The translations under genes were made by a program, and so were the position numbers. A model generated the notes under the pieces. That model saw only the letters and a program-made list of their open reading frames with translations. It searched no databases and was not told the origin of the DNA. From positions 5,137,237 through 5,201,236 of the forward strand of contig NC_066553.1 in assembly GCF_024679095.1 (NCBI RefSeq): 64,000 nt of DNA. Direction: 5' to 3'. Source of the stretch: Eriocheir sinensis (taxonomy: Eukaryota > Arthropoda > Malacostraca > Decapoda > Varunidae). Shown piece after piece: positions 28,549-37,799 of this stretch (positions within the stretch are counted from its first letter, which is position 1; each line of letters starts with the position of its first letter).

Positions 28549-28638
<90 letters not shown>

Positions 28639-29400
28639 AAGAACGCTCCGTACAAGACCAGAAAGGAATATCAAAGCTGTGTCAAAGGTCAAGGAAACGA
28701 GGAAGAGGAGGAGGAGGAGAGGAAGAGGAGGGAGGAAGGGGAAAGAAGGGGAAAAGGGAAGCCTGAAAAGATGAAAGGAGATGCAAAAATATCAGAAAAA
28801 TAACAGAGGTTCGAGAAAGGGGAAGATGAAAGGAAGAAGAAAGAGAAGAAGGAAGAGGGGGAAAGAGGGAGAAAGGTGATGGAAGAAAGAAATCAAGAGA
28901 AGGAAGGGAAGTATATAGCTGAAAAGATGAAGATAGGAAGTAAAGAAAAAGTTGAGAAAGAAAGAAGAAGGAAGGGGAGGATGAAATGAGAATGGGGTGA
29001 TAAGATGATAGAAGGAAGGAGCGGAAGAATGAAAACGAGGAGGCAAGATGAAACAGAAAAGAAAGAAAATATAGATAGAGGGGAAAAAGATAAGGAGGAA
29101 AAGGAAAGGGAAAAAAAACAAAATGAGGAGAAAAGATGAATAAAAGAAGACAAATATAGATAAAAAGAAAGGAGATAAGGAGGCGTAGGAAAGGGAAAAA
29201 AGAAAACGAGGAGAAAAGATTAATTAAAAAAGACAAATATAGAGAAGGAAAGGAGATAAGAAGCAGGAAAGGGAAAAAAAGAAAACGAGGAGAAAAGATG
29301 AAACAAAAAATAAGGGAAATATAGATAGAAGGAAAGAAGATACGGAAGAGGAGGAGGAGGAAAGGGTAATAAGGTTAAGTTGAGAGCATACTATATAACT
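28549..29400. repeat. (GA)n at 28549-28634 and long A/G tract
   Basis: Perfect GA array, a 45-bp mixed piece, then about 680 bp of A/G-rich DNA. GAGGAGAAAAGATGAA-type units repeat at roughly 60-70 bp between 29060 and 29320. The mixed piece 29380-29460 is unrecognised. Confidence 0.85.
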
Positions 29401-29519
29401 GTGCGTGGCCTCAGTGCTCATCTCCGTTGCATTGACCCTTAAGCTTGTGGTGGGTAACAACTAGAGAGTAAAGGAAAGTAAAAGGAAAAGAAGGGAAAGT
29501 AAGGGAAAGGGACTCAGAA

Positions 29520-29705
29520 CAAGTGATATCCTGGTTACCAAAGTTTACCTTCCCCAGGTTTCAAAAGGTACTCATCTATCGACCAGCCCGAAATTGGAGG
29601 ATGAACAGCTGGGGTGGGCGGCATATCGACTGTCCAAGCCGGGATTCGAACTAAAGCCCACGGTTGCATTGCTAGGCAGGCTAACCACATCACCAAGGAA
29701 GGCAG
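29520..29705 (-). mobile_element. tRNA-derived SINE (family 3), minus strand
   Basis: Read on the minus strand it starts CCTTGGTGATGTGGTTAGCC (A-box region), then AGTTCGAATCCC (B box, consensus GGTTCGANTCC) about 45 bp on, followed by a roughly 110-bp body ending GGTAAACTTTGGTAACCAGG. The A/B spacing fits an internal pol III promoter derived from a tRNA. Body sequence differs from SINE families 1 and 2. The matched tRNA species cannot be told. Confidence 0.65.
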
Positions 29706-29719
29706 ATCAAGAACATTGG

Positions 29720-30420
29720 CAAAACAAAAAGTAGGAAAAAAACATGAATGAGATACAAACAGATAGAAAAAATAAAATAAAAAACTATTACAAGAACGAG
29801 AAGAAGGCATGAAAGAGTGAAAGAAAAAAGGCCTTTAAAGGAGAAAAAGAAAAGAAAAAGAGGAAGAGATAAAGATGGAGGAAGAAGGAGGACGGGCGAA
29901 GAACGATGGAACGGAAATTAAAAAAGTAAAAAAAAAACTAGGAAAAAGAAAAGAGAAGCAAAACGACAATTAAAAATGAAAAAAGAAACATGAAATAATG
30001 AAAGAAAGAGAAAGAATAAAGGAAAGAAATAGAAAAAATCACGAAAGAAGGAAAAGATAAAAAAATAGATAAAGAATGATGAGAAAAGAGAAGGAAAAAT
30101 GGAGGAAAAACGACAAGAAAAAGAAAAAAAAATTAAATAATGAAAGAAAAAAAAGACTGAAGAAAACAAAAAAAGAAAAAAGAAAATGCTATCACGAAAA
30201 AAGAAAGTAAATAAAATAATGAAAGAAAAAAACAATGACAAAAAAAATTAATCATGAAAGAAAGAAAAAGTAGGAAAAAAGAAAGAAAAGAGATAACAAA
30301 TGATTCTAAAAGAGAACAAAAAAGGAGGAGCAGGACGAAGGGGCTTCAAAGTATCGCGGTGAAGAGTTATCCGTGAGAGACAGATTTAGGAGGTGAAGGA
30401 TTACACGAGGCGATTTATGA
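29720..30420. repeat. A-rich purine tract
   Basis: AAAGAAAG/GAAAAA-rich over 700 bp. 30330-30420 becomes mixed, without a recognisable gene. Confidence 0.85.
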
Positions 30421-30676
<256 letters not shown>

Positions 30677-30774
30677 CTTTCCCCTACCCACCACAGGCTC
30701 AAGGACTAATGCGATTGAGATGAGCACCAAAGCTACGCGGAGCTATAGCATATGCTCCCTTGCCACTAACTTTA

Positions 30775-31318
30775 CTTTTTTTTCATCTATCATCATGTAA
30801 CGCACGGACCCAGCCTGTTGGTGGCGCAGGCGAATTATATTTATAGTGGCTCCCGTGGTATATGACTTTTGCTTGGTCCATACTGCCCCCCTGCACTCTT
30901 GGCTACGGGGGGCTTCGTGGTGCAGTGGTTAGCACACTCGTCTCACAACCGAGAGAGCCCGGGTTCGATTCCCGGGCGGAGTGGAAAAATTTGGGCGGCT
31001 TTTCCGATACCCTACGCCCTTGTCCACCGAGCAGTGAATGGGTACCAGGTATTAATCGGGGTTGTGTCCCGTCTCCTGTTCCCATTCTGTCTCTCTCCGG
31101 CATATGACCACAGATGTTGCGCCGACTAAACGAAACTTTCCAACTTTCCTCTTGGCTACATTCACTGAAGTTAGGGTTGATCGAAGTCCTGGGCATCATC
31201 TGGGTAATCTTCCGCCACTCGATGGTTTGAAAATTTTGCATGTTTTGGTGGGACTCGAAGCCAGGTCCACGGACTCACCACGCCCGCACGCTGACCACTC
31301 GTCCACCTCCTCCCCAAT
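30775..31318 (-). mobile_element. tRNA-derived SINE (family 2), minus strand, interrupted by SINE family 1
   Basis: Minus-strand reading: head at 31318 with GGTGGACGAGTGGTCAGCGT (A box) and GGCTTCGAGTCCC (B box), then CCATCGAGTGGCGGAAGATTACC, matching the bodies of the copies at 42947, 53955 and 55825. The second half, on the other side of the inserted SINE, is read on the + strand as CCCAGCCTGTTGGTGGCGCA (30810-30829), the complement of the 'GCGCCACAACGGGCTGGGG' tail region. A T run at 30778-30782 marks the A-rich tail. Confidence 0.75.
30907..31148 (+). mobile_element. Full-length tRNA-derived SINE (family 1) with 11-bp target duplication
   Basis: 242 bp bracketed by CTCTTGGCTAC (30896-30906 and 31149-31159). 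The tRNA-like head starts at 30912: A box TGGTGCAGTGG (30919-30929), loop CTCACAA where a valine CAC anticodon would sit, and perfect B box GGTTCGATTCC (30962-30972). A seven-pair acceptor stem can be drawn with G-T pairs, and the anticodon stem has one mismatch. The body ends GATGTTGCGCCGACTAAACG...CCAACTTTC without poly(A). It lies inside SINE family 2 and so is younger. A 68-bp tail copy is at 738-805. Confidence 0.9.
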
Positions 31319-31364
31319 CGTTAGTAGTCTTTGCCAGTCAAGGTGTGAGTGTTCTGAAATTTAC

Positions 31365-31545
31365 CTTGACATTTTTTTTTTACAGCAGAGGAGTCAATTC
31401 AAGGGCATAAAAAAGGAAACAAATGTGAAAAAAAAGCCCGCTACTCACTGGTCCTAAAAAGAGTTAGAGGAGTGGCCGAAAGATCGGTCAATTTCGGGAG
31501 AGAGGTGTCCTCATACCCTCCTCCTGAAAGAGTTTTGCCTATAGG
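31365..31545 (-). mobile_element. LINE B 3' end, minus strand
   Basis: The T run and AAAAAAGCCCGCTACTCACTG are the complement of the 3' end of the LINE at 33875-34884 (GAGTAGCGGGCTTTTTTTAT); GTGGCCGAAAGA and GGAGAGAGGTGTCCTCATACC also match in complement. It is 5'-truncated, with no coding part left apart from the last codons. Confidence 0.8.
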
Positions 31546-31659
31546 ATAAGGGGAATGAAATAACGATTTACTGAAAAGTAGAAGAGGCTTAGGCAGCTTG
31601 TTTACGAAGCTGACGAAGTTATGAGTGACCGTCTACCACGCAGTGACGGTCAAAACAGA
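31546..31659. other. Mixed sequence, nothing recognised
   Basis: Ordinary composition between LINE B and repeat R. Confidence 0.3.
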
Positions 31660-31832
31660 CGCCACACTCTTCAACACTTTGGCGCCCTAACACACACACA
31701 TCTGACAAGGCTTTCATACGAATTTGGGCATTTGCAGAGACAGTTTTATGACCCCTCTGGTAGTTTGGTCATTCTTCTGTACCCTGAACATACAAAAAAC
31801 ATTCATTGGAAGGCGATTAATCTCCGAAACGA
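31660..31832 (+). mobile_element. Dispersed repeat R, copy 1
   Basis: Shares with five other copies the order: CTTCAACACTTTGGCGCC-type start, ACACAC, AGGCTTTC-TACG, GGGCATTTGCAGAG, TTTATGACCCCTCTGGTAGT, CTTCTGTACCCTGAAC, AAAAAACATTCATTGG. About 170-220 bp, no tRNA boxes and no clear terminal repeats, so its class is unknown. Confidence 0.65.
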
Positions 31833-31963
31833 AACGAGGCAGGCGTCATATTCTTAAACATTTATGCGCCCTACGTAGCACACATACACACATTTTACTA
31901 GGCTTTCGTATAGGAGTTTTGGGTACTTAGGAAGACAGTTTTATGACCCCTCTGGTAGTTTAA

Positions 31964-32232
31964 CCCGGTAGCAGCGACGGGCCAAATTTGTGGCTTTACC
32001 GTGTACCAGCGACGGGCCACATTTTTGCCATGATATAAACCTCCCAAAATAGATGATGCATAAATTGATCACATATGCGTTGATATATATAATGAAATGG
32101 TTTGCGTGAGTGATGATTTTTTCTCATTAATTTGCTTAGAGGGGCCTTTAACCTAACCTAAGCTAACCTAACCTAACCTAACCTAACCTAACCTAACCTA
32201 ACCTAAGAAACATGGCCCCCGCAGCTACCAGG
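31964..32232. mobile_element. piggyBac-like MITE flanked by TTAA, carrying CCTAA repeats
   Basis: TTAA lies on both sides (31960-31963 and 32233-32236). The ends form an imperfect inverted repeat: CCCGGTAGCAGCGACGGGCC on the left, and the complement of the right end reads CCTGGTAGCTGCGGGGGCC. A second, internal copy GTACCAGCGACGGGCCACAT lies just inside the left end. TTAA duplication with CC-starting ends is the hallmark of piggyBac elements; with 269 bp and no coding capacity this is a non-autonomous derivative. The empty site is seen in repeat R copy 1. Confidence 0.75.
32147..32206 (+). repeat. Telomere-type (CCTAA)n array inside the MITE
   Basis: About 11 CCTAA pentamers with one variant (AGCTAA). 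CCTAA is the complement of TTAGG, the usual arthropod telomere repeat. It lies wholly within the MITE borders, 26 bp from its right end. Confidence 0.9.
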
Positions 32233-32444
32233 TTAATCATTCTTCTGTGCCCTGAACTTACAAAAAACACTCATTAGAACGCGATTATTCTCCTTCTCGG
32301 CCTTGGAAATTGTTGATGTGGGAGGCGGAGGCGGCTGAGAGTGCCGACCCACCATTTGTCAGCGTTATCTGAATTAAGGGGACCCACACAGCTGCCGCCC
32401 AAGCCCATATTGTAGGAACGGTCACTGGGTGCTGTCCTTCCTCG

Positions 32445-32661
32445 GTGCCTGGGTTGGTATGCTCAGACGCTAACACCTCTCACGTCAACTGTTCCCAAAG
32501 GCCGAGCTGGAGATTTATCGAGTTTTCTTGCGTGTTTTTAACGTTCAGGGTACAGAAGAAGGGTCACACTACCTCCAGGGTCATAAAAGTACCTCTGGAA
32601 ATGCTCGAAGCTCCTACGAAAACCTGTACGAGTGTGTAAGCGACGAAGCGTTTGGAGAATA
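32445..32661 (-). mobile_element. Dispersed repeat R, copy 3, minus strand
   Basis: The complement of the R landmarks is in order: AACGTTCAGGGTACAGAAGA, CAGGGTCATAAAAGTACCTC, GAAATGCTCGAAGCTCCTAC, GTGTAAGCGACGAAGCGTTT. It is full length and lies inverted relative to copy 2, about 100 bp away. Confidence 0.7.
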
Positions 32662-32775
32662 TTACAGAAGGGTCACACTACCACCAGGGTCATAAAAGTA
32701 CCTCTGGAAATGCTCGAAGCTCCTACGAAAACCTACCAGTGTGTAAGCGACGAAGCGTTGGAGAATATGATCCCT
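32662..32775 (-). mobile_element. Dispersed repeat R, copy 4 (half copy), minus strand
   Basis: Repeats the 5' half of copy 3 almost exactly (CAGGGTCATAAAAGTACCTC to AAGCGACGAAGCGTT), head to tail, so it is probably a partial tandem duplication of copy 3. Confidence 0.75.
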
Positions 32776-32931
32776 GGTCCGCCGCCTTCACTGATTGGCT
32801 GCTTGCTTCCGCGCCCTGACCACACAGCCGCCGCCTCCCCTAAATTGGTTGCCTGCTTGCCGCCTCGCTTACGTGCCCGCCCGCTCGCCCGACTGATTGG
32901 CTAACTGATTGATTGCTTGGTTCACTCGTCT

Positions 32932-32970
<39 letters not shown>

Positions 32971-33000
32971 CAACGGTTACGCGATGGATACTCGGGTTAT

Positions 33001-33067
<67 letters not shown>

Positions 33068-33260
33068 CGGTTCCTGTTCCAGTCTTTTTTTATCTATTAT
33101 CTATCTATGTGTTGTATTTTCTATGTATATACGTGGTTTAGTTCTTGTTCTATACTCGTTTGATTATCTCTGTGTGTTAGGTATGTATTATCTATGTATT
33201 TAAGTATCTCGTATCTATGTATCATCGACGTATCTATGTATCATCCTTGTACACTTCGAC
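32776..33260. repeat. GC-rich stretch with ATTGG motifs, then (GT)n and TCTATCTATG-type sequence
   Basis: 32780-32930 has CTGATTGGCTGC, AAATTGGTTGCC and CTGATTGGCTAA (three inverted CCAAT motifs) in a CCGCC-rich context. (GT) at 32934-32966 and 33008-33063, then ATCTATGTAT-type units to 33245. Confidence 0.75.
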
Positions 33261-33289
33261 ACAATTGAAAGCTTAAAATACAGGTTAGT

Positions 33290-33400
33290 TATGTTTATGG
33301 ATGGGAAGGGAAGGTGTTGGATCAGGAGGGGGACAGTATCAAGCCGCCTCGCCATCCGAAATTGACCTCCCTCTCTTCTGGCCTCTCTTTTTCTCTTTGT
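33290..33400 (+). mobile_element. Probable LINE B 3' fragment, plus strand
   Basis: GTATCAAGCCGCCTCGCCAT, then CCGAAATTGACCTCCCTCTC parallels the end of the LINE B protein and UTR (GTATCAGGACACCTCTCCTC, CCGAACTTGACCTTTC). It is diverged and short. Confidence 0.5.
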
Positions 33401-33640
33401 TGGAGCGTTATACAGCACGCTTTACTGTTACTGCCTTCGTTTTTTTGAGGTGGGGGAGAGGGGAAGGTTGAGAGTTGTTGTTGTTGTTTTTTCCTCTTGT
33501 TATTGTTGTCTCTGTTCATGTTCGTATTGTTAATTCTTGTTCGTCTTGGTTATCTCCCTCTATTTTTTTTTTTTTTACCCTTGCTGTTAAAAAAAATCAT
33601 AAGCTGCCGTTTGTAGGTGGGGTAGCTTCTTGTAGTCTAC
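33400..33640. other. Mixed, T-rich sequence with (TTG)n
   Basis: TTG triplets at 33474-33490; otherwise unrecognised. Confidence 0.35.
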
Positions 33641-33874
33641 TTATATCCTTCTGTATCCTTATGGGTCCTTATGGCATCCTTCAGTTCACCTCATCTCCTT
33701 GAAGTGTTATTTTTACTCCTTTTTCTCGAGGGGAGGGAGTCAATGTTTCCTTATATTCTTATGTACCCTATGTGTCCTTCACGGCTTCACCCTTCACCTC
33801 ACCACCTTGAAAAGAAGTGTTGTTTTTACTCCTTTTTTTTCTCGAGGGGAGGGAGTCAATGTTTCCTTATATTC

Positions 33875-34757
33875 ATCAATGATCTTCTTTCCATAACAAA
33901 CTGTCCTGTCCACTCATACGCCGACGACTCCACTCTGCATTATTCAACTTCTTTCAATAGAAGACCATCACAACAGGAAGTACACGACTCCAGACTGGAG
34001 GCTGCAGAACGCTTATCCTCAGACCTTGCTATCATTTCCGATTGGGGCAGAAGGAACCTTGTGTCCTTCAATGCCTCAAAAACTCAATTTCTCCACCTAT
34101 CAACTCGACACAATCTTCCAAACACCTATCCCCTATTCTTCGACAACACTCAGCTGTCACCTTCAACACTAAACTTCCTCGGTCTATCCTTAACTCAAAA
34201 TCTCAACTGGAAACTTCATATCTCCTCTCTCGCTAAATCAGTTTCCTCGAGGTTGGTCGTTCTGTATCGTCTCCGCCAGTTCTTCTCCCCCGCGCAGTTG
34301 CTATCCATATACAGGGGCCTTGTCCGCCCTCGTATGGAGTATGCATCTCACGTGTGGGGGGGACTCCACTCACACAGCTCTTCTGGACAGAGTGGAGTCT
34401 TAGGCTCTTCGTCTCATCAGCTTTCCTCCTCCTACTGATAGTCTTCTACCTCTTAAATTCCGCCGCGATGTTGCCTCTCTTTCTATCTTCTATCGATATT
34501 TCCACGCTGACTGCTCTTCTGAACTTGCTAACTGCATGCCTCCCCCCCTCCCGCGACCCCGCTGCACACGACTTTCTACTCATGCTCATCCCTATACTGT
34601 CCAAACCCCTTATGCAAGAGTTAACCAGCATCTTCACTCTTTCATCCCTCACGCTGGTAAACTCTGGAACAATCTTCCTTCATCTGTATTTCCTCCTGCC
34701 TACGACTTGAACTCTTTCAAGAGGAGGGTATCAGGACACCTCTCCTCCCGAACTTGA
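33875..34757 (+). pseudogene. LINE B reverse transcriptase fragment, frameshifted
   Basis: The catalytic box SYADDSTLHY is at about 33913-33942, followed by ISDWGRRNLVSFNASKTQFL and FLGLSLTQNLNWKLHIS, then RLRQFFSPAQLLSIYRGLVR and PRMEYASHVW near 34330. Around 34370-34440 the frame breaks (indels between 'LLDRVES' and 'LPLKFRRDV') and resumes in another frame with HAGKLWNNLPSSVFPPAYDL to the end. N-terminal endonuclease and fingers are absent, so it is inactive. The flanking host repeat adds 68 unrelated codons upstream to the open frame. Confidence 0.8.
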
Positions 34758-34884
34758 CCTTTCTTTCGGCCACCTCTTCTGATTATTTTTTGGGAGCAGC
34801 GAGTAGCGGGCTTTTTTTATTATTATTTTTTGTTTGTTTTTTTGGCCCTTGAGCTGTCTCCTTTGTTGTAAAAAAAAAAAAAAA
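33875..34884 (+). mobile_element. LINE B (jockey-type non-LTR element), 5'-truncated, poly(A) tail
   Basis: 1.0 kb bracketed by ATTC (33871-33874 and 34885-34888). It starts within the reverse transcriptase at 'INDLLS', continues to the C terminus (FKRRVSGHLSSRT near 34722-34757), then a roughly 110-bp UTR with GAGTAGCGGGCTTTTTTTAT and an A run. A short 4-bp duplication and poly(A) separate it from the octamer-tailed CR1-like family. At least seven other pieces of this family lie between 31.3 and 47.7 kb. The clade name is tentative. Confidence 0.85.
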
Positions 34885-34984
34885 ATTCTGATGTACCTTT
34901 TTGTTTCTTTCACGGCTTCACCCTTCACCTCACCACCTTGAAAAGAAGTGTTGTTTTTGCTTCTTTTATCGAGGGAGTCAGTGA

Positions 34985-35340
34985 CCTCGTGTTTACCAGC
35001 CGCGTAGCAACAGAGGTTTTGTCGGGTATCTTTCTCTGTGTTCGCTGATCCGGCTTCCCGCTCCATAGACTCCCGCCAGAAATGTGACGGCGGTGCTGCG
35101 TCTCAAGGGGAGGAGGTGAATGTTAGTATGCCTCGCGTGTTTGCCCGCGGCGTGGCAACAAAGGCTCGTCCGGGGTCTGTATGTGTGTGTACTTGGGCGG
35201 CTTCTCGCTTCAGGGAGTGGCGTAAAAAGTGAAGGTTGTGTTGAACGCCTCTGCTCGGTAAGGTTGGGTTCAGGATCCTCGCGTCCCCAAGGCCAGCGGT
35301 GTCGTGTTCGCCTGGTCACCGTCTTGCTGTTTCGAGAATT
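34985..35340 (+). repeat. GC-rich region with a diverged about 155-bp tandem duplication
   Basis: GTGTTTACCAGCCGCGTAGC (34990-35009) then AACAGAGG corresponds to GTGTTTGCCCGCGGCGTGGC then AACAAAGG near 35138-35165. Open frames on both strands (up to 108 codons on the minus strand) have no recognisable motif. Confidence 0.55.
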
Positions 35341-35520
35341 ATTTTTTTACAATACAAAGAACGAAAAATACATATAAAAAGTTCCCTTAGCTTCATATCC
35401 CTGTGGAGAATGGAGAAGATTCCAAAAAAAAGAATTGTTAGCCTTACTATTCCTCTTGCTCACTTTCGGGTCTTATTAGGGGTCTCAGGGTTACTATTCC
35501 TCTTGTTCACTCTTAGGTCT
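35341..35520. other. AT-rich mixed sequence
   Basis: CTTACTATTCCTCTTG / GTTACTATTCCTCTTG, each followed by TTCACT or CTCACT, occur at 35442 and 35490, a short 48-bp duplication. Nothing else is seen. Confidence 0.4.
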
Positions 35521-35655
35521 TATTAAGGAGAGGAGTATCAAGACACCACTCCACCCGAAATTGATCTCTCCTTTAGACTCTCAATTCGATATTTTACATG
35601 AGAGCCGCTTAGAGGACTATTTTGTACCCTAAGTTGGTTCGGTTCTGTAAAAAAA
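35520..35655 (+). mobile_element. LINE B 3' end (diverged), plus strand
   Basis: GGAGAGGAGTATCAAGACAC, then CACTCCACCCGAAATTGATC matches the LINE B terminus (GAGGGTATCAGGACACCTCT, CCCGAACTTGACC); it ends in an A run at 35649-35659. Confidence 0.65.
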
Positions 35656-35671
35656 AAAATGAGCGCAGTGA

Positions 35672-35930
35672 GACCCTTAAAGTGATCAAGTTGTAGGCAG
35701 GAGAAAAGAGAGACGTAGAGAAGCTTTCAGAGTTTACCAGGGAACGCTATGAACGGTTAAAAATAATGGTTGCCTCTTGCATAAGGGATTTTGATAGCAT
35801 GGGGATGAGCGAGAGTAGAAAGTCGTGTGTAGCGGGGCCGTGAAAGGGGTGCAGGCATGCGGATAACAAGTTCAGAGGAGCGGTCAGCACGGAAATTAAG
35901 TTACGTTTGAGCGCCGTCATTTCGCGGTGA
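35672..35930 (-). mobile_element. LINE B C-terminal fragment, minus strand
   Basis: TTGCATAAGGGATTTTGATA (35777-35796) and GAGTAGAAAGTCGTGTGTAG, then GGCATGCGGATAACAAGTTC are the complement of LINE B 34480-34630. CAAGTTGTAGGCAGGAG and AGAGTTTACCAG match further downstream. It lies tail to tail with the 35520 piece. Confidence 0.75.
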
Positions 35931-36116
35931 GTGAATTTTCAGGTCTCGGTTTCTTGGCGTTTATGTGTAAAGGCAGCGTTGGTGTAGTGTTCATCAATAT
36001 GCCTTTTATGTAGAGAGTATTGATGTTTTTGTTTATCCTATTTTTTTAGCTAGATTTTGTGTTTCTTTTCGTGTATAGTTAAGTGAAAGCTCGACAGTCT
36101 GAGAGTTTTATTCATT
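35931..36116. other. Mixed T-rich sequence, nothing recognised
   Basis: Sequence between LINE B and the minisatellite, without motifs. Confidence 0.3.
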
Positions 36117-37466
36117 GAGTTTTTAAAGTTATCAGCAGTGGGTTTTTAAAGTAATCAACAATGGGTTTTTAAAGTAATCAACATGGGTTTTTAAAATAAT
36201 CAACAATGGTTTTTTAAAGTAATCAACATGGGTTTTTAAAGTAATCAATAATGGGTTTTTAAAGTAATCAACAATGGGTTTTTAAAGTAATCAACAATGG
36301 GTTTTTAAAGTAATCAACAATGGGTTTTTAAAGTAATCAACAATGGGTTTTTAAAGTAATCAACAATGGGTTTTTAAAGTAATCAACAATGGGTTTTTAA
36401 AGTAATCAATAATGGGTTTTTAAAGTAATCAAGAATGGGTTTTTAAAGTAATCAACAATGGGTTTTTAAAGTAATCAACAATGGGTTTTTAAAGTAATCA
36501 ACAATGGGTTTTTAAAGTGATCAATAATGGGTTTTTAAAGTAATCAATAAAGGGTTTTTAAAGTAATCAACAATGGGTTTTTAAAGTAATCAACAATGGG
36601 TTTTTAAAGTAATCAGCAATGGGTTTTTAAAGTAATCAGCAATGGGTTTTTAAAGTAATCAGCAATGGGTTTTTAAAGTAATCAACAATGGTTTTTTAAA
36701 GTAATCAATAATGGGTTTTTAAAGTACTCAACAATGGGTTTTTAAAGTACTCAACAATGGGTTTTTAAAGTACTCAACAATGGGTTTTTAAAGTAATCAA
36801 CAATGGGTTTTTAAAGTACTCAACAATGGGTTTTTAAAATAATCAGCAATGGGTTTTTAAAGTAATCAACAATGGGTTTTTAAAGTAATCAACAATGGGT
36901 TTTTAAAGTACTCAACAAAGGGTTTTTAAAGTACTCAACAATGGGTTTTTAAAGTAATCAGCAATGGGGTTTTAAAGTAATCAACAATGGGGTTTTAAAG
37001 TAATCAACAATGGGGTTTTAAAGTAATCAACAATGGGGTTTTAAAGTAATCAACAATGGGTTTTTAAAGTAATCAACAATGGGTTTTTAAAGTAATCAAC
37101 AATGGGTTTTTAAAGTAATCAACAATGGGTTTTTAAAGTAATCAACAATGGGTTTTTAAAGTAATCAACAATGGGTTTTTAAAGTAATCAACAATGGGTT
37201 TTTAAAGTACTCAACAATGGGGTTTTAAAGTAATCAACAATGGGTTTTTAAAGTACTCAACAATGGGTTTTAAAGTACTCAACAATGGGTTTTTAAAGTA
37301 ATCAACAATGGGGTTTTAAAGTACTCAACAATGGGTTTTTAAAGTAATCATCATGGGTTTTAAAGTAATCAACAATGGGTTTTTAAAGTAATCATCATGG
37401 GTTTTTAAAGCAATCAACAATGGGTTTTTAAAGTACTCAACAATGGGGTTTAAATTAATCATCAAA
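36117..37466 (+). repeat. 23-bp minisatellite, about 58 units
   Basis: Consensus unit GGGTTTTTAAAGTAATCAACAAT. Variant units come in runs: AGCAAT three in a row (36612-36670), ACTCAAC three in a row (36725-36778), GGGGTTTT four in a row (36965-37040), and a few 21-22-bp units (ATCATCATGG). It is AT-rich with no open frame. It is too regular, and lacks spacers, for anything CRISPR-like. Confidence 0.97.
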
Positions 37467-37647
37467 GAAATAATATAGTTTGCACTCAGTCATGCGATCA
37501 GGATTAACTTCTTGTACTTCTATGTTCGTTGATATCAGTGTTATTTTGTTATTTTACTATCAATGCTGTGTTGTGAGTGTTCTTTTTGGTTCTGCTGTTA
37601 TTATTGTTATTAATGTTGTTATCACCTGTGTTATCTCCTTTCCGCAG
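37467..37647 (+). other. Intron-like T-rich sequence before the candidate exon
   Basis: Unique-looking, with (TTATTG)-type runs, leading to the pyrimidine-AG at 37630-37647. Confidence 0.35.
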
Positions 37648-37694
37648 CGAACGTTGAGCGGCCGTTCCTTCATCAGCCACCGCAGCGTTCAAAG
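37648..37694 (+). CDS. Candidate 47-nt internal exon of an unknown gene
   Basis: The upstream sequence TTATCTCCTTTCCGCAG is a strong 3' splice-site pattern (pyrimidine tract, CAG), and the downstream AAAG/GTATGTGTG fits a 5' splice site. The 47 nt between them are GC-richer than the flanks and non-repetitive. Two of three frames are open: one reads RTLSGRSFISHRSVQ, the other NVERPFLHQPPQRSK. It lies between the 23-bp and 74-bp minisatellites, which would then be intronic. No neighbouring exon was found, so gene identity is unknown. Confidence 0.35.
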
Positions 37695-37799
37695 GTATGT
37701 GTGATGCGTGTGTGCTATTAGTGCGATCGTTTTGTTCAGTTATCTCAAAGGCCTTGGGGTTGGTATTGTATGTTAGTGTATTATTTAACATTTTAGACA

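Larger units (their letters stand above)
31847..32345 (+). mobile_element. Dispersed repeat R, copy 2, interrupted by a MITE
   Basis: The left part ends GACCCCTCTGGTAGTT at 31960. The right part resumes TCATTCTTCTGTGCCCTGAAC at 32237 and ends in GGAGGCGGAGGCGGCTGAGAG, CCGAC. In copy 1 the two halves are contiguous, so 31964-32232 is a clean later insertion. Confidence 0.75.
33640..34985 (+). repeat. About 112-bp tandem repeat (3 units), with LINE B inserted in the second
   Basis: CCTTGAAGTGTTATTTTTAC at 33697, CCTTGAAAAGAAGTGTTGTT at 33805 and again at 34936. Removing the LINE restores a spacing of about 108-117. CTCGAGGGGAGGGAGTCAAT is shared by the first two units. Confidence 0.8.

Noticed and set aside
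30912..30984. A functional tRNA-Val(CAC) gene
   Set aside because: The cloverleaf can be drawn, but the anticodon stem has a mismatch, the acceptor stem depends on G-T pairs, and the sequence continues into a repeated SINE body bounded by target duplications.
32147..32206. True chromosome end or subtelomere
   Set aside because: The CCTAA array is short, has a variant unit, and is enclosed by the ends of a TTAA-flanked element with repeat R continuing on both sides.
36117..37466. CRISPR-like array
   Set aside because: The 23-bp units follow each other directly with no unique spacers, and the DNA is eukaryotic; it is a minisatellite.
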